DNA from: UBA6019 sp035535055
Lineage (GTDB): Bacteria; Chloroflexota; Dormibacteria; Dormibacterales; Dormibacteraceae
Length of the DNA stretch: 7,767 bases
Assembly (NCBI GenBank): GCA_035535055.1
Contig: DATLQT010000018.1
Span: forward strand, 1 to 7,767
Direction: 5' to 3'
A program made the translations under genes and the position numbers. The notes beneath the pieces were generated by a model. That model ran no database searches. It was given only the letters and a program-made list of their open reading frames with translations, and was not told where the DNA came from. Of the stretch, positions 1 through 5,372 are shown one piece after another. Within the stretch, counting starts at the first letter, position 1. Each line of letters begins with the position of its first letter.

Positions 1-63
1 TGCTTCGAGCTTGGCCCTTTCGGAAGGCGAGAGTTCGATGACGTATGGAGATCTTCTCGGCAC
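1..63 (-). CDS. IS630-family transposase, N-terminal fragment (runs off left edge)
   Basis: A reading frame starts at GTG (63-61) and stays open for 21 codons to the window edge. Its start is fixed by a strong ribosome binding site, AAAGGAGG, five bases upstream. The fragment begins VPRRSPYVIEL and continues with SPSERAKLEA. This arginine-rich start followed by an 'ELS..ER..LEA' helix is the usual opening of the helix-turn-helix DNA-binding region of IS630-type transposases, which cut and paste their element at TA sites with a DDE catalytic domain. That catalytic domain would lie to the left and is not visible, so I cannot say whether the copy is intact. The family call comes from recognising a short segment; another winged-helix protein with the same start is possible. 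Confidence 0.6.
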   Translation of the reverse strand, partial: MPRRSPYVIELSPSERAKLEA

Positions 64-108
64 TTGCTCCTCCTTTGGGGCGGGCAAGAGACAGAATAGC
101 TCACGACG

Positions 109-136
109 GTCGTCTATACGCCATCGTATTTACGAC
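109..136. repeat. Inverted repeat over the receiver-gene stop codon
   Basis: On the plus strand GTCGT (109-113) and ATACG (116-120) pair with CGTAT (125-129) and ACGAC (132-136), around a CCAT loop with one 2x2 mismatch. This gives about 10 paired bases. It covers the stop codon of the receiver ORF and lies upstream of the transposase start on the minus strand. No T-run follows on either strand, so a classic intrinsic terminator is unlikely. It may belong to the subterminal structure of the IS630-type element or limit read-through into the transposase. Confidence 0.45.
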
Positions 137-374
137 GGAGGGTACTTAGCCGGCTGGACTTTAATCCTTGAAGAAACTCCAAGCTGGCGACCTCTCGGGT
201 TAATCCAACAAAGACCACTGAGGGATGGACCTCCTCGATCAAAGCGAGTGCCACCACGGGGTCGGTGACGAGTGCGACCGCGTAGCCGTCAGCCTCAAGT
301 CGGGCTAGATGGGCCTGATTTGTGCGCATGTCGTCGTCGACAAGAAGCGCGTTGACTCCATGGTGAAGTGCCAT
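114..374 (-). pseudogene. Truncated response-regulator receiver domain lacking the phospho-Asp
   Basis: The 86-residue product resembles the first two thirds of a CheY-like receiver domain. After strand 1 (NALLVDDD, residues 8-15) come the acidic pocket D13-D15, helix 1, GYAVALVTDP, and strand 3 in HPSVVFVGL. The residue at the phospho-acceptor position is Gly57 (codon GGA) instead of Asp. Receiver domains usually need about 115-120 residues; this one stops after GLKSSRLSTLRRKYDGV, before the T/S and K switch residues. Start choice: ATG 374 has GGAGG six bases upstream, whereas the longer frame back to 437 has none. The likely explanation is truncation by the adjacent IS630-type element, with the last nine or so codons coming from element DNA. 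A phosphorylation-independent short receiver is possible but less likely. Confidence 0.6.
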
Positions 375-420
375 ATACGACCTCCAATCCCTCTGCACGA
401 CAAGGCAGCCATGGGACTGA

Positions 421-435
421 GGGGGAGCGACCCCC
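421..435. repeat. Short G/C hairpin upstream of the receiver gene
   Basis: GGGGG (421-425) and CCCCC (431-435) form a five-base-pair inverted repeat around AGCGA. It lies about 47 bases upstream of the receiver start on the minus strand. No promoter elements are convincing beside it. It may be chance in GC-rich DNA. Confidence 0.25.
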
Positions 436-519
436 ATTCAGAGAGTCGCCGAGAGTGTCCCTGCGCCGGGCTTCTAGCCTACGGCGCTCAAATCGATTGC
501 GGTGGACTTAGCGGCTCTT

Positions 520-546
520 CTGATCGCCAACTTGCCGAGCGATCAG
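520..546. promoter_or_regulatory. Perfect 8-bp inverted repeat, possible operator
   Basis: CTGATCGC (520-527) is followed after 11 bases by its exact reverse complement GCGATCAG (539-546). The centre-to-centre spacing of 19 bases is about two helical turns, which suits a dimeric DNA-binding protein; it could equally be an RNA hairpin. It sits in the noncoding stretch 375-670 between the divergent receiver and pilin genes. Apart from this repeat and two smaller hairpins I see no gene or convincing promoter in that stretch. Confidence 0.35.
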
Positions 547-645
547 CCTGGCTTCACGCGTGGACCTCCCTTGGAAGACCCTGGGCTCTCAAGTCTGAGA
601 TCACGACGACGTACGTAGCGCTGCCCAGGCGACTGATTCGCCTCT

Positions 646-662
646 ATCGGCCGTTAGCCGAT
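646..662 (+). promoter_or_regulatory. Hairpin just upstream of the pilin ribosome binding site
   Basis: ATCGGC (646-651) and GCCGAT (657-662) form a six-base-pair stem with a CGTTA loop. It ends two bases before the purine-rich GAGGGA (665-670) next to the pilin GTG start. If transcribed, the stem would sit beside the initiation region and could affect translation. Regulatory meaning is inference. Confidence 0.3.
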
Positions 663-670
663 TTGAGGGA

Positions 671-868
671 GTGACAGTCCGGGATCTTCTGGGCCGAAGC
701 GGCGGTGCCGCCGTGTCTGGCCCACAGCGCGGCCAGGGGATGGTGGAGTACGCCTTTATCCTTGTTTTGATCGCACTCGTAGTGCTAACGCTCCTGGTGG
801 TCACCGGACACCAAGTCTTGAACCTATACTCGAATATCAGCGCCACGCTGCGCTCGGCGAGTATATAG
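671..868 (+). CDS. Flp/Fap-type (type IVb) pilin-like protein
   Basis: The 65-residue product carries the class-III prepilin signature. A short basic leader ends in RG, followed by QGMVEYAFILVLIALVVL, with Glu at +5 and Tyr at +6 if cleavage is after Gly22. The hydrophobic helix spans roughly residues 26-45, with a short tail ending SATLRSASI. Flp pilins of Tad systems are processed by a prepilin peptidase and assembled into thin adhesive fibres; 50-65 residues is normal. The start is uncertain. GTG 671 directly abuts GAGGGA, which is poor spacing, and GTG 713 would give a shorter leader. No Tad assembly genes (ATPase, TadB/C, TadE/F, peptidase) are in the window, so it is either an orphan or relies on machinery elsewhere. 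Confidence 0.75.
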   Translation: MTVRDLLGRSGGAAVSGPQRGQGMVEYAFILVLIALVVLTLLVVTGHQVLNLYSNISATLRSASI

Positions 869-900
869 CCGGAGCCGCTAGATCTGACTCTGTCGCAGTC

Positions 901-939
901 GGGCCGATGGATTTCGACGGCCCGGTGCTCCATTGGCTC
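901..939. repeat. 11-bp stem-loop downstream of the pilin gene
   Basis: Positions 901-911 (GGGCCGATGGA) pair with 929-939 (TCCATTGGCTC) over 11 consecutive pairs including two G-U, around a 17-base loop. It begins 32 bases after the pilin stop and no T-run follows. It could stabilise or end the pilin transcript as a Rho-dependent or T-less structure. Nothing else is clear in 869-1203: reading frames exist on both strands but none resembles a known protein and none has a good ribosome binding site. Confidence 0.4.
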
Positions 940-1203
940 CCAGCCTCCGCCTAAGTTCCTACCTTACAGCCGCATGGCCTCATCGAGGCTACCAAGCTTG
1001 TCAGGGTCATAGAGCCCGTGGCGGGACCAGTGCTTGATGTCAAGGCAATGAACAGTGCCGATAGCTCAGTCTCCCGCAAGTCTTTCACTTGCCGAGGGTT
1101 CAACCGTCTCGTGGCGGTCCTGGGCCAGGAAGCACCACCAGCCCCTATGTCCTCCCAGATGTCCGCGTCGCACCCGATTCGTGCGTGAGCCAAGAAGATC
1201 GCT

Positions 1204-1554
1204 GTGCGACTTGGCGTGAAGCAGCAAACCGCCGCTGCTTGGCGGTACCGGGGACTCCTACCTCTCGAGGAAGGTATCGTATCCGGGGTTCCTGCCTGGA
1301 CTTGGGCCACCATCGACAACTGGGCTCGTGTCACAGGCCGACTCGGCGGAGTCGCGGAGTTCGTGGTGGAGAAGACCGTCGGTTGTCGTGTCATGGATGG
1401 CGCCCAGGTGGAGATCATGGCAGGGGTGGTCGTCCGTCAGGTGTCCGCGCCTTTCCCCAACCAACTACCTGACGGCCGGGTCGAACGGACCGTGCGTTTC
1501 ATGGCAGCCGCGGACAGTGTCAATGGTATGAACTTCCCCAGGACGCCTATCTAA
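1204..1554 (+). pseudogene. Helix-turn-helix (excisionase/MerR-like) protein, probably degraded
   Basis: The first 45 or so residues match small DNA-binding proteins of the AlpA/excisionase or MerR-like winged-helix kind: LGVKQQTAAAWRYRGLLP is a recognition helix and wing, followed by VSGVPAWTWATIDNWARVTG. The remaining 65 residues (from about EFVVEKTVG) are unrecognised. The GTG at 1204 would cut off the first HTH helix; in-frame upstream codons AKKIA fit that helix but directly follow a TGA at 1186-1188. Two in-frame ATGs (1147, 1159) lie before that stop. This looks like a nonsense-interrupted gene, although a leaner protein from GTG 1204 cannot be excluded. Only a weak AAGAAG precedes it. 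Such proteins often regulate excision of integrative elements, which fits the nearby tRNA and IS remnant. Confidence 0.5.
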
Positions 1555-1670
1555 AGGGGATTGGTGCCCCGGGAACTGATCGTGTTGGCAAGGCGCTGCA
1601 AGTAGCAGGCGCGATCCTTGGGGCGATCATCGTCGTCGGTGAGGCCTCCAAAGGCCGACTCCCTCGCTGA
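1473..1670 (+). other. Frameshifted tail or small hydrophobic ORF after the HTH gene
   Basis: In a different frame from the HTH ORF, an open stretch begins after a stop at 1470-1472 and ends at TGA 1668-1670. Its second half reads like protein: QWYELPQDAYLKGIGAPG followed by a hydrophobic segment KALQVAGAILGAIIVV and a basic end, EASKGRLPR. There is no ATG, GTG or TTG with a ribosome binding site at a sensible place. It may therefore be the original C-terminus of the HTH-containing gene, joined through a single-base shift somewhere around 1480-1550. The 28-residue tail could form one membrane helix. I do not recognise the family. Confidence 0.35.
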
Positions 1671-1757
1671 GCGGGACGATTCCGGCCCGCGCGATCACGG
1701 CCTTGAAGCTGCCTTACCCGAGGCCGACTAGGTAGATCCTCGGGGGCTTAGGCCCAC

Positions 1758-1781
1758 AACTGCTGTCAAAACTGCTGTCAA
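1758..1781. repeat. Perfect tandem duplication of a 12-bp unit
   Basis: AACTGCTGTCAA occurs twice back to back (1758-1769 and 1770-1781). On the minus strand each copy begins TTGACA. The repeat lies about 70 bases from the 3' end of tRNA-Leu(CAA). Short direct repeats near a tRNA 3' end are typical of arm-type binding sites of tyrosine integrases, but no integrase is visible, and a simple duplication is possible. I see no gene in 1671-1850. Confidence 0.6.
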
Positions 1782-1850
1782 CAAGGCGAGGGGAGAGCAC
1801 GTCCACAGGCGACGCCATAGAGACATCCGATCGATCCGAATACGAACTTG

Positions 1851-1936
1851 TGGTGCCGAGGGCGGGAGTCGAACCCGCACGGAGTTGCCCCCAGCGGTTT
1901 TTGAGACCGCCGCGTCTGCCATTCCGCCACCTCGGC
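1851..1936 (-). tRNA. tRNA-Leu, anticodon CAA
   Basis: On the minus strand the 86-base gene begins GCCGAGG and ends CCTCGGC plus ACCA, a perfect seven-pair acceptor stem with encoded CCA. The anticodon stem GCGGT/ACCGC encloses the loop CTCAAAA, giving anticodon CAA, which reads UUG. The T arm is GCGGG TTCGACT CCCGC. A long variable arm between the anticodon and T stems marks a class II tRNA, as expected for leucine. The 3' end faces the lower-GC left arm, the usual arrangement when an element integrates into a tRNA gene. Confidence 0.97.
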
Positions 1937-1967
1937 CCGGGCAAGGAGCAAGACTAGCCGACCGCCA

Positions 1968-1996
1968 TTGACAGGGACCTCCGCGCCGTCGAGAAT
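1968..1996 (+). promoter_or_regulatory. Sigma-70-type promoter for the first FecR gene
   Basis: A perfect TTGACA (1968-1973), a 17-base spacer and GAGAAT (1991-1996, four of six matches to TATAAT) precede the ATG at 2009. Transcription would start near 2003, about six bases before the start codon. No Shine-Dalgarno sequence is present, so the mRNA would be leaderless or nearly so. The match is by eye. Confidence 0.5.
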
Positions 1997-2008
1997 CCCG
2001 GCGACCTC

Positions 2009-3451
2009 ATGGCCCAGCCAACCCCCGGTCTCGGGGCCCCCCCGCCCGCCAAGCGCCGTCGTGGAGGCTGCCTCGGCTGCCTGATCCCCCTGCTGGTGAT
2101 CATCCTGCTGCTGGGTGGCGCCTTTTACTTCCTGGTCGTCCAGGCCGCCGCCGCCGTCTCGGTGCCCGCGCAGCTGGTGGTGCTCAACCCGAACACCACC
2201 CTCACCCACTCCGGGAGCGCCCAGCCGGGCAAGTCGGGCGCCCTGGTCAACGCAGGGGACTCGATCCGCAACGACGCCAACGGCCGGTCCCTGATCCAGT
2301 TCCAGGACGGCAGCATCACGCGGCTGGCGCCGAGTAGCCAGGTCACCCTCCAGTCGGCCGACTTCGACCAGCAGGGCCGCCTCCACAACGTATCGATCGT
2401 CCAGGAGGCGGGCCGGTCGTTCAGCACCGTCCAGAAGCTGGTCGCCGGCAATGCACATTTCTCGGTCGCCGGCCACGCGGCCAATGCCAGCGTGCGCGGC
2501 ACCAGGTTCGAGATCATCCAGAACCCCGACGGCAGCTTCCTGCTCAAGGTCTACGTCGGCCTGGTCGCGCTCAACGGGTCCAACGGCAGCACGGTCAGCG
2601 TGCCCGCCGGTCAGCAGGCGGGCGCCAGCGCGGGAGGCGCCGTCTCTAAGCCGGTGCCGATCGTTGCCGACCCGTCCGACCCCTTCACGCTCTGGATCAG
2701 CTCGGAGGAGGCCGCCAAGGCCGCCGGCCAGCCGGCGACCGCCCAGACCAGCTTCGACCAGGCCGCGATCGCCACCGGCCAGACCAGCACCCAGCCCGAG
2801 TACGACACCGCTGGAGGTGAGGTAATCGGCGAACTCGCCTACCCGGGCAGCAACATGGAGCTCGACGTCACCGACCCCAACGGCACCGTCCACGCCGCCA
2901 GCGGCGGCACCCATGGCCCGAACGGCAAACTGGTGGTGGTCGACATCCCCTACGGGCCCGGCGGAGCCTACAAGGTCAGCGTCAAGGGGCTCGATGTCAA
3001 TCCGGCGGAGCACTTCGCGGTGACGCTGATCACCAAGTTCGCCTGCGCGGCCAACCAGGTCGTCGCGGGCGGCTTCGTGCGGAATGTGCTGAGCGCCAAC
3101 CAAACCCGCGACGCCCTCGTCCAGGCGGGTGGGATCCAGGTCAGCGTCAGCTTCCGGGGAGCTTCAGCCGGCGGCGCCAACCTCGGCGGCTCGGGCAGCT
3201 TCGCCGGCACCTCGATCGCCGCGGGTGCCCTCGTCTACGCGGCCGGCGGTGGCAACGTCGGGGTCATCCTGACCGAGGCGACGGTCGACGGCATCAACGT
3301 CAGGGGACAGATCACGGGGGCGATGGCCCAGGCTACCGGCCACAACCTCAGCTCTCTCAACATCGGCTACGAGGTCGATCGGATCTACACCTGCTCGTCG
3401 GGGACCGACGACTTCCTGGTCATCGAGGGCAGGCCGCCCGCCGGAGGCTGA
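2009..3451 (+). CDS. Membrane-anchored FecR-domain protein
   Basis: The 480-residue protein has a short Pro/Arg-rich cytoplasmic N-terminus, a CLGC pair at residues 21-24, and one transmembrane helix at about 25-47. The rest should lie outside the membrane. A FecR domain spans about 55-200: AGDSIRNDANGRSLIQFQDG, SITRLAPSSQVTL and the hallmark ASVRGTRFEI. A Gly/Ala linker follows. A beta-sandwich at about 270-342 has YPGSNMELDVTDPNGTV and FAVTLIT, resembling PPC-type domains. The unrecognised C-terminal region (345-480) is bracketed by Cys346 and Cys462 and contains a Gly-rich loop. Classical FecR relays a ferric-citrate signal to the sigma factor FecI, but no FecI or TonB receptor is nearby, so iron sensing should not be assumed. 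A surface or envelope structural role is equally possible. The ATG is supported by the promoter six bases upstream of it. Confidence 0.85.
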   Translation: MAQPTPGLGAPPPAKRRRGGCLGCLIPLLVIILLLGGAFYFLVVQAAAAVSVPAQLVVLNPNTTLTHSGSAQPGKSGALVNAGDSIRNDANGRSLIQFQDGSITRLAPSSQVTLQSADFDQQGRLHNVSIVQEAGRSFSTVQKLVAGNAHFSVAGHAANASVRGTRFEIIQNPDGSFLLKVYVGLVALNGSNGSTVSVPAGQQAGASAGGAVSKPVPIVADPSDPFTLWISSEEAAKAAGQPATAQTSFDQAAIATGQTSTQPEYDTAGGEVIGELAYPGSNMELDVTDPNGTVHAASGGTHGPNGKLVVVDIPYGPGGAYKVSVKGLDVNPAEHFAVTLITKFACAANQVVAGGFVRNVLSANQTRDALVQAGGIQVSVSFRGASAGGANLGGSGSFAGTSIAAGALVYAAGGGNVGVILTEATVDGINVRGQITGAMAQATGHNLSSLNIGYEVDRIYTCSSGTDDFLVIEGRPPAGG

Positions 3452-3472
3452 GCCTCTAAGCTCGAACTCGGC

Positions 3473-3556
3473 GTCGGCGTGGCGGAACGGTAGACGCGAC
3501 AGCCTTAGGAGCTGTTGGGGAGACCCGTGGAGGTTCGACTCCTCTCGCCGACACCA
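3473..3556 (+). tRNA. tRNA-Leu, anticodon TAG
   Basis: The 84-base gene has a perfect acceptor stem GTCGGCG/CGCCGAC followed by ACCA, so CCA is encoded. The anticodon stem ACAGC/GCTGT encloses CTTAGGA, giving anticodon TAG, which reads CUN leucine codons. The T arm is GGAGG TTCGACT CCTCT, and the variable arm GGG GAGA CCC is that of a class II tRNA. It starts only 21 bases after the FecR stop with no terminator or clear promoter between, so it may be transcribed together with that gene. Its 3' half is overlapped on the opposite strand by the hydrolase reading frame. Confidence 0.97.
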
Positions 3557-4371
3557 GCCAGGCGGGCGATGCCATCGGCGATCGCCGGCCACTCCCAGGG
3601 CGGCATCTCGTGGCCGACGTCCTTCATGACCAGCAGCTCGGCGCCCGGGACGGCGGCGGCGATCAGCTCACCGTTGGCGAAGGGAATCAGCGGGTCGGCG
3701 TCGCCGTGGACCACCAGGACCGGGATCCGGAGCCCGGCCAGCGCAGGGCGCCGCGACGGCGCGCCGACGATGGCGTTGAACTGGCGAGCGGAACCCTCCG
3801 GGTACCAGGAGCGGTCGATCGCCCTGGCGGCTCGCGCCTGCGCGCGCTCCTCCTCGAAGCTGGGGCCCCAGGTGACCCGGGTCGTCTCGACCGTCTGCCG
3901 GATCCGCTCCTCGCGCGTCGCCGGCGGCGGCAGCACCAGCCGCAGGGCGACCTCCGGGTCAGCCTGGACGGAGTCCTCGCCGCCGAGGTTGGACATCACG
4001 ATGCTGAGCGTCAGCACCTTTTCCGGATGCTCGACGGCAACCAGCTGGGCGATCATGCCCCCCATCGAGGCGCCGGCCACGTGCGCGGCCCGGATCCCGA
4101 GCGCCTCGAGGAGGCCGGCGGCGTCGCCAGCCATGTCACCGAGGGTGTAGGCGCTGCCGTCCTCGATCTTGGTCGAGAGCCCGATATCCCGGTTGTCGTA
4201 GCGGATGACCTGGAAGCCGCGCTCGGCGATCTGCTCGCAGAGCCCGTCGCTCCATCCCAGCATCTGGGAGCCGAGGCCGCTGATCAGCAGCACGGCGGGC
4301 AGCGAGCGGTCGCCGAAGACCTCGTACTCGAGCTCCAACGCACCCACCCGGGCACACCCCGACTCAGGCAC
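3505..4371 (-). CDS. Alpha/beta-hydrolase fold protein (RdmC-like esterase)
   Basis: The 288-residue product has a complete catalytic set: nucleophile elbow GASMGG with Ser102, acid Asp226 in HGDADPLIP, and His254 in VGHEMPP. An oxyanion-type SGLGSQ is at 31-36. The segment RYDNRDIGLSTK (57-68) resembles the RYDNRDTG motif of aclacinomycin methylesterase (RdmC)-like hydrolases. Substrate cannot be deduced; it is probably a soluble cytoplasmic esterase. The GTG start overlaps the reductase stop by 8 bp, implying translational coupling; a GTG nine codons in (4347) is an alternative. The fold is complete by about residue 272. The final residues, GERSRTSTGLPNSS, are translated from the antisense of tRNA-Leu(UAG), and the TAA stop lies opposite the anticodon loop. 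Confidence 0.88.
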   Translation of the reverse strand: MPESGCARVGALELEYEVFGDRSLPAVLLISGLGSQMLGWSDGLCEQIAERGFQVIRYDNRDIGLSTKIEDGSAYTLGDMAGDAAGLLEALGIRAAHVAGASMGGMIAQLVAVEHPEKVLTLSIVMSNLGGEDSVQADPEVALRLVLPPPATREERIRQTVETTRVTWGPSFEEERAQARAARAIDRSWYPEGSARQFNAIVGAPSRRPALAGLRIPVLVVHGDADPLIPFANGELIAAAVPGAELLVMKDVGHEMPPWEWPAIADGIARLAGVGERSRTSTGLPNSS

Positions 4372-5314
4372 TCGCAGTCCTGGCGCGCTCGCGGTCGCGA
4401 ATGGAGGAGACGTAGGCCGAGGCTGCCACCGCGGCGGTGGTGCCGTCGCCGACGGCCGTCGCGATCTGCTTGGTCAGCTGGGCGCGAACGTCACCGACCG
4501 CCCAGAGCCCCTCGACCGAGGTGGACATGTCCGGCTTGGTGAGGATGTAGCCGGCCGCGTCGTGGTCGACGTGCACCTTCAGGATGTCCGAGTTGGGCGT
4601 GAAGCCGACGAAGATGAAGACCCCGCCGACCGGCAGCTCGTAGGCCTCCCCGTCCCTCTCGTAGCGGATCGAGGAGACCTTGCCGTCCCCGGCTATCTCG
4701 TTCACCTTCGCGTTCAGCACGAAGTCGATCTTCTTGTTCGCCCGCGCCCGGTCCTGGAGGATGGGCTGGGCTCGAAACTCGTCACGCCGGTGGATGATGT
4801 GCACCTTGCTGGCGTAGCGGGTCAGGAAGTCGCCCTCCTCGAGCGCGGCGTCGCCGCCGCCCACCACCGCCAGCACCTCGTTCTTGAAGAAGGCGCCGTC
4901 GCAGACCGCGCAGTAGGAGACGCCGCGACCCGCCAGCTCCTCCTCGCCCGGGACGTCCAACTTCCGCGGCAGGCCGCCGGCGGCCATGATCAGAGCCGGG
5001 GCTCTCAGCTGTCCGCCGGAGTCGAGCGTCACGACCTTCTCGTCACCATCCACCTCGATCGAGGTGACCGGCTCGTACTCGCGGGCGTCGAGCCCGAACT
5101 TGCGGGCGTGCTCGCTCATCTTCAGAGCCAGCTCGGGGCCGAGGATCGATTCGATCCCCGGATAGTCCTCGATCAGCTCGGTGTTGTGGAGCTGCCCGCC
5201 GAGCGGCCCGCGGTCGACCAGCACCGTGCGGAGGTCCATCCGGGCGGCGTAGAGCCCGGCGGCCAGGCCGGCCGGACCGCCGCCGACGATGATGACGTCA
5301 AAGTTCTCGATCAC
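4364..5314 (-). CDS. Thioredoxin reductase family flavoprotein (TrxB-like)
   Basis: The 316-residue length is normal for low-molecular-weight thioredoxin reductases, which move electrons from NADPH through FAD and a disulfide to thioredoxin. Visible motifs in order are the FAD dinucleotide fold GGGPAG (11-16), GGQLHNT (39-45), the redox pair Cys135-Ala-Val-Cys138 in YCAVCDGAFF, the NADPH fold GGGDAALEEG (152-161), HRRDEFRA (175-182), and the C-terminal FAD contact WAVGDV (271-276). Both the GxGxxA-like loop and the HRR phosphate-binding patch are present, so NADPH is the expected donor. It starts at GTG with no strong Shine-Dalgarno; an in-frame stop lies five codons upstream. It lies 58 bases downstream of a FixX-like ferredoxin and overlaps the hydrolase, so an operon is likely. 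A dedicated partner role with the ferredoxin is inference. Confidence 0.92.
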   Translation of the reverse strand: MIENFDVIIVGGGPAGLAAGLYAARMDLRTVLVDRGPLGGQLHNTELIEDYPGIESILGPELALKMSEHARKFGLDAREYEPVTSIEVDGDEKVVTLDSGGQLRAPALIMAAGGLPRKLDVPGEEELAGRGVSYCAVCDGAFFKNEVLAVVGGGDAALEEGDFLTRYASKVHIIHRRDEFRAQPILQDRARANKKIDFVLNAKVNEIAGDGKVSSIRYERDGEAYELPVGGVFIFVGFTPNSDILKVHVDHDAAGYILTKPDMSTSVEGLWAVGDVRAQLTKQIATAVGDGTTAAVAASAYVSSIRDRERARTASA

Positions 5315-5350
5315 GCCACTAGAACCAACTCAATGCCGCGGCTTATTCAG

Positions 5351-5371
5351 GCCGGTTGGCAGCCAGCCGGC
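5351..5371. repeat. Stem-loop between the ferredoxin and reductase genes
   Basis: GCCGGTTGG (5351-5359) pairs with CCAGCCGGC (5363-5371) around CAG; one of the nine pairs is G-U on plus-strand RNA and becomes an A/C mismatch on minus-strand RNA. It lies one base beyond the ferredoxin stop codon. No T-run follows in the minus direction, so it is more likely a processing or attenuation structure within the operon than a full terminator. Confidence 0.4.
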
Positions 5372-5372
5372 T

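Larger units (their letters stand above)
1..148 (-). mobile_element. End of an IS630-type insertion sequence, boundary uncertain
   Basis: The transposase start at position 63 and the stretch before it probably form one end of an IS630/Tc1-type element that continues beyond the left edge. IS630 elements insert at TA. The neighbouring receiver-domain gene loses resemblance to its family near position 143, where TA dinucleotides occur at 143-144 and 147-148, so the element edge may lie there. I could not identify the terminal inverted repeat because the other end is outside the window. Element identity rests on the short transposase N-terminus; the boundary is inference. Confidence 0.35.

Noticed and set aside
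309..674. 121-residue plus-strand reading frame between receiver and pilin
   Set aside because: Starts antisense to the receiver gene, lacks a ribosome binding site and resembles no protein.
951..1418. 155-residue minus-strand reading frame over the HTH region
   Set aside because: No ribosome binding site and no family resemblance. The HTH signal on the plus strand explains its right half; the left half matches nothing I recognise.
1758..1781. Possible CRISPR-like repeat
   Set aside because: Only two abutting 12-mers with no spacer between them, and no further copies nearby.
1778..3103. 441-residue minus-strand reading frame opposite the first FecR gene and tRNA-Leu(CAA)
   Set aside because: Asp/Gly/Arg/Val-rich low-complexity product typical of the antisense of high-GC coding DNA. 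It reads through a tRNA, while the plus strand holds a clear FecR domain.
2009..3451. A complete FecIRA iron-citrate signalling system
   Set aside because: Only FecR-type domains are present; no ECF sigma factor, TonB-dependent receptor or iron transporter is encoded in the window.
3164..3592. Minus-strand frame containing RREESNLHG
   Set aside because: That string is the familiar translation of antisense tRNA sequence; the rest is antisense to the FecR gene.
3610..4542. 310-residue plus-strand reading frame opposite the hydrolase
   Set aside because: Arg/Gly/Asp-rich composition without domains; shadow of the hydrolase codons.
5351..5371. Intrinsic terminator ending the ferredoxin transcript
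   Set aside because: The stem is good, but the bases after it in the direction of transcription (CTGAATAA) hold no U-run, and the operon continues 37 bases later.
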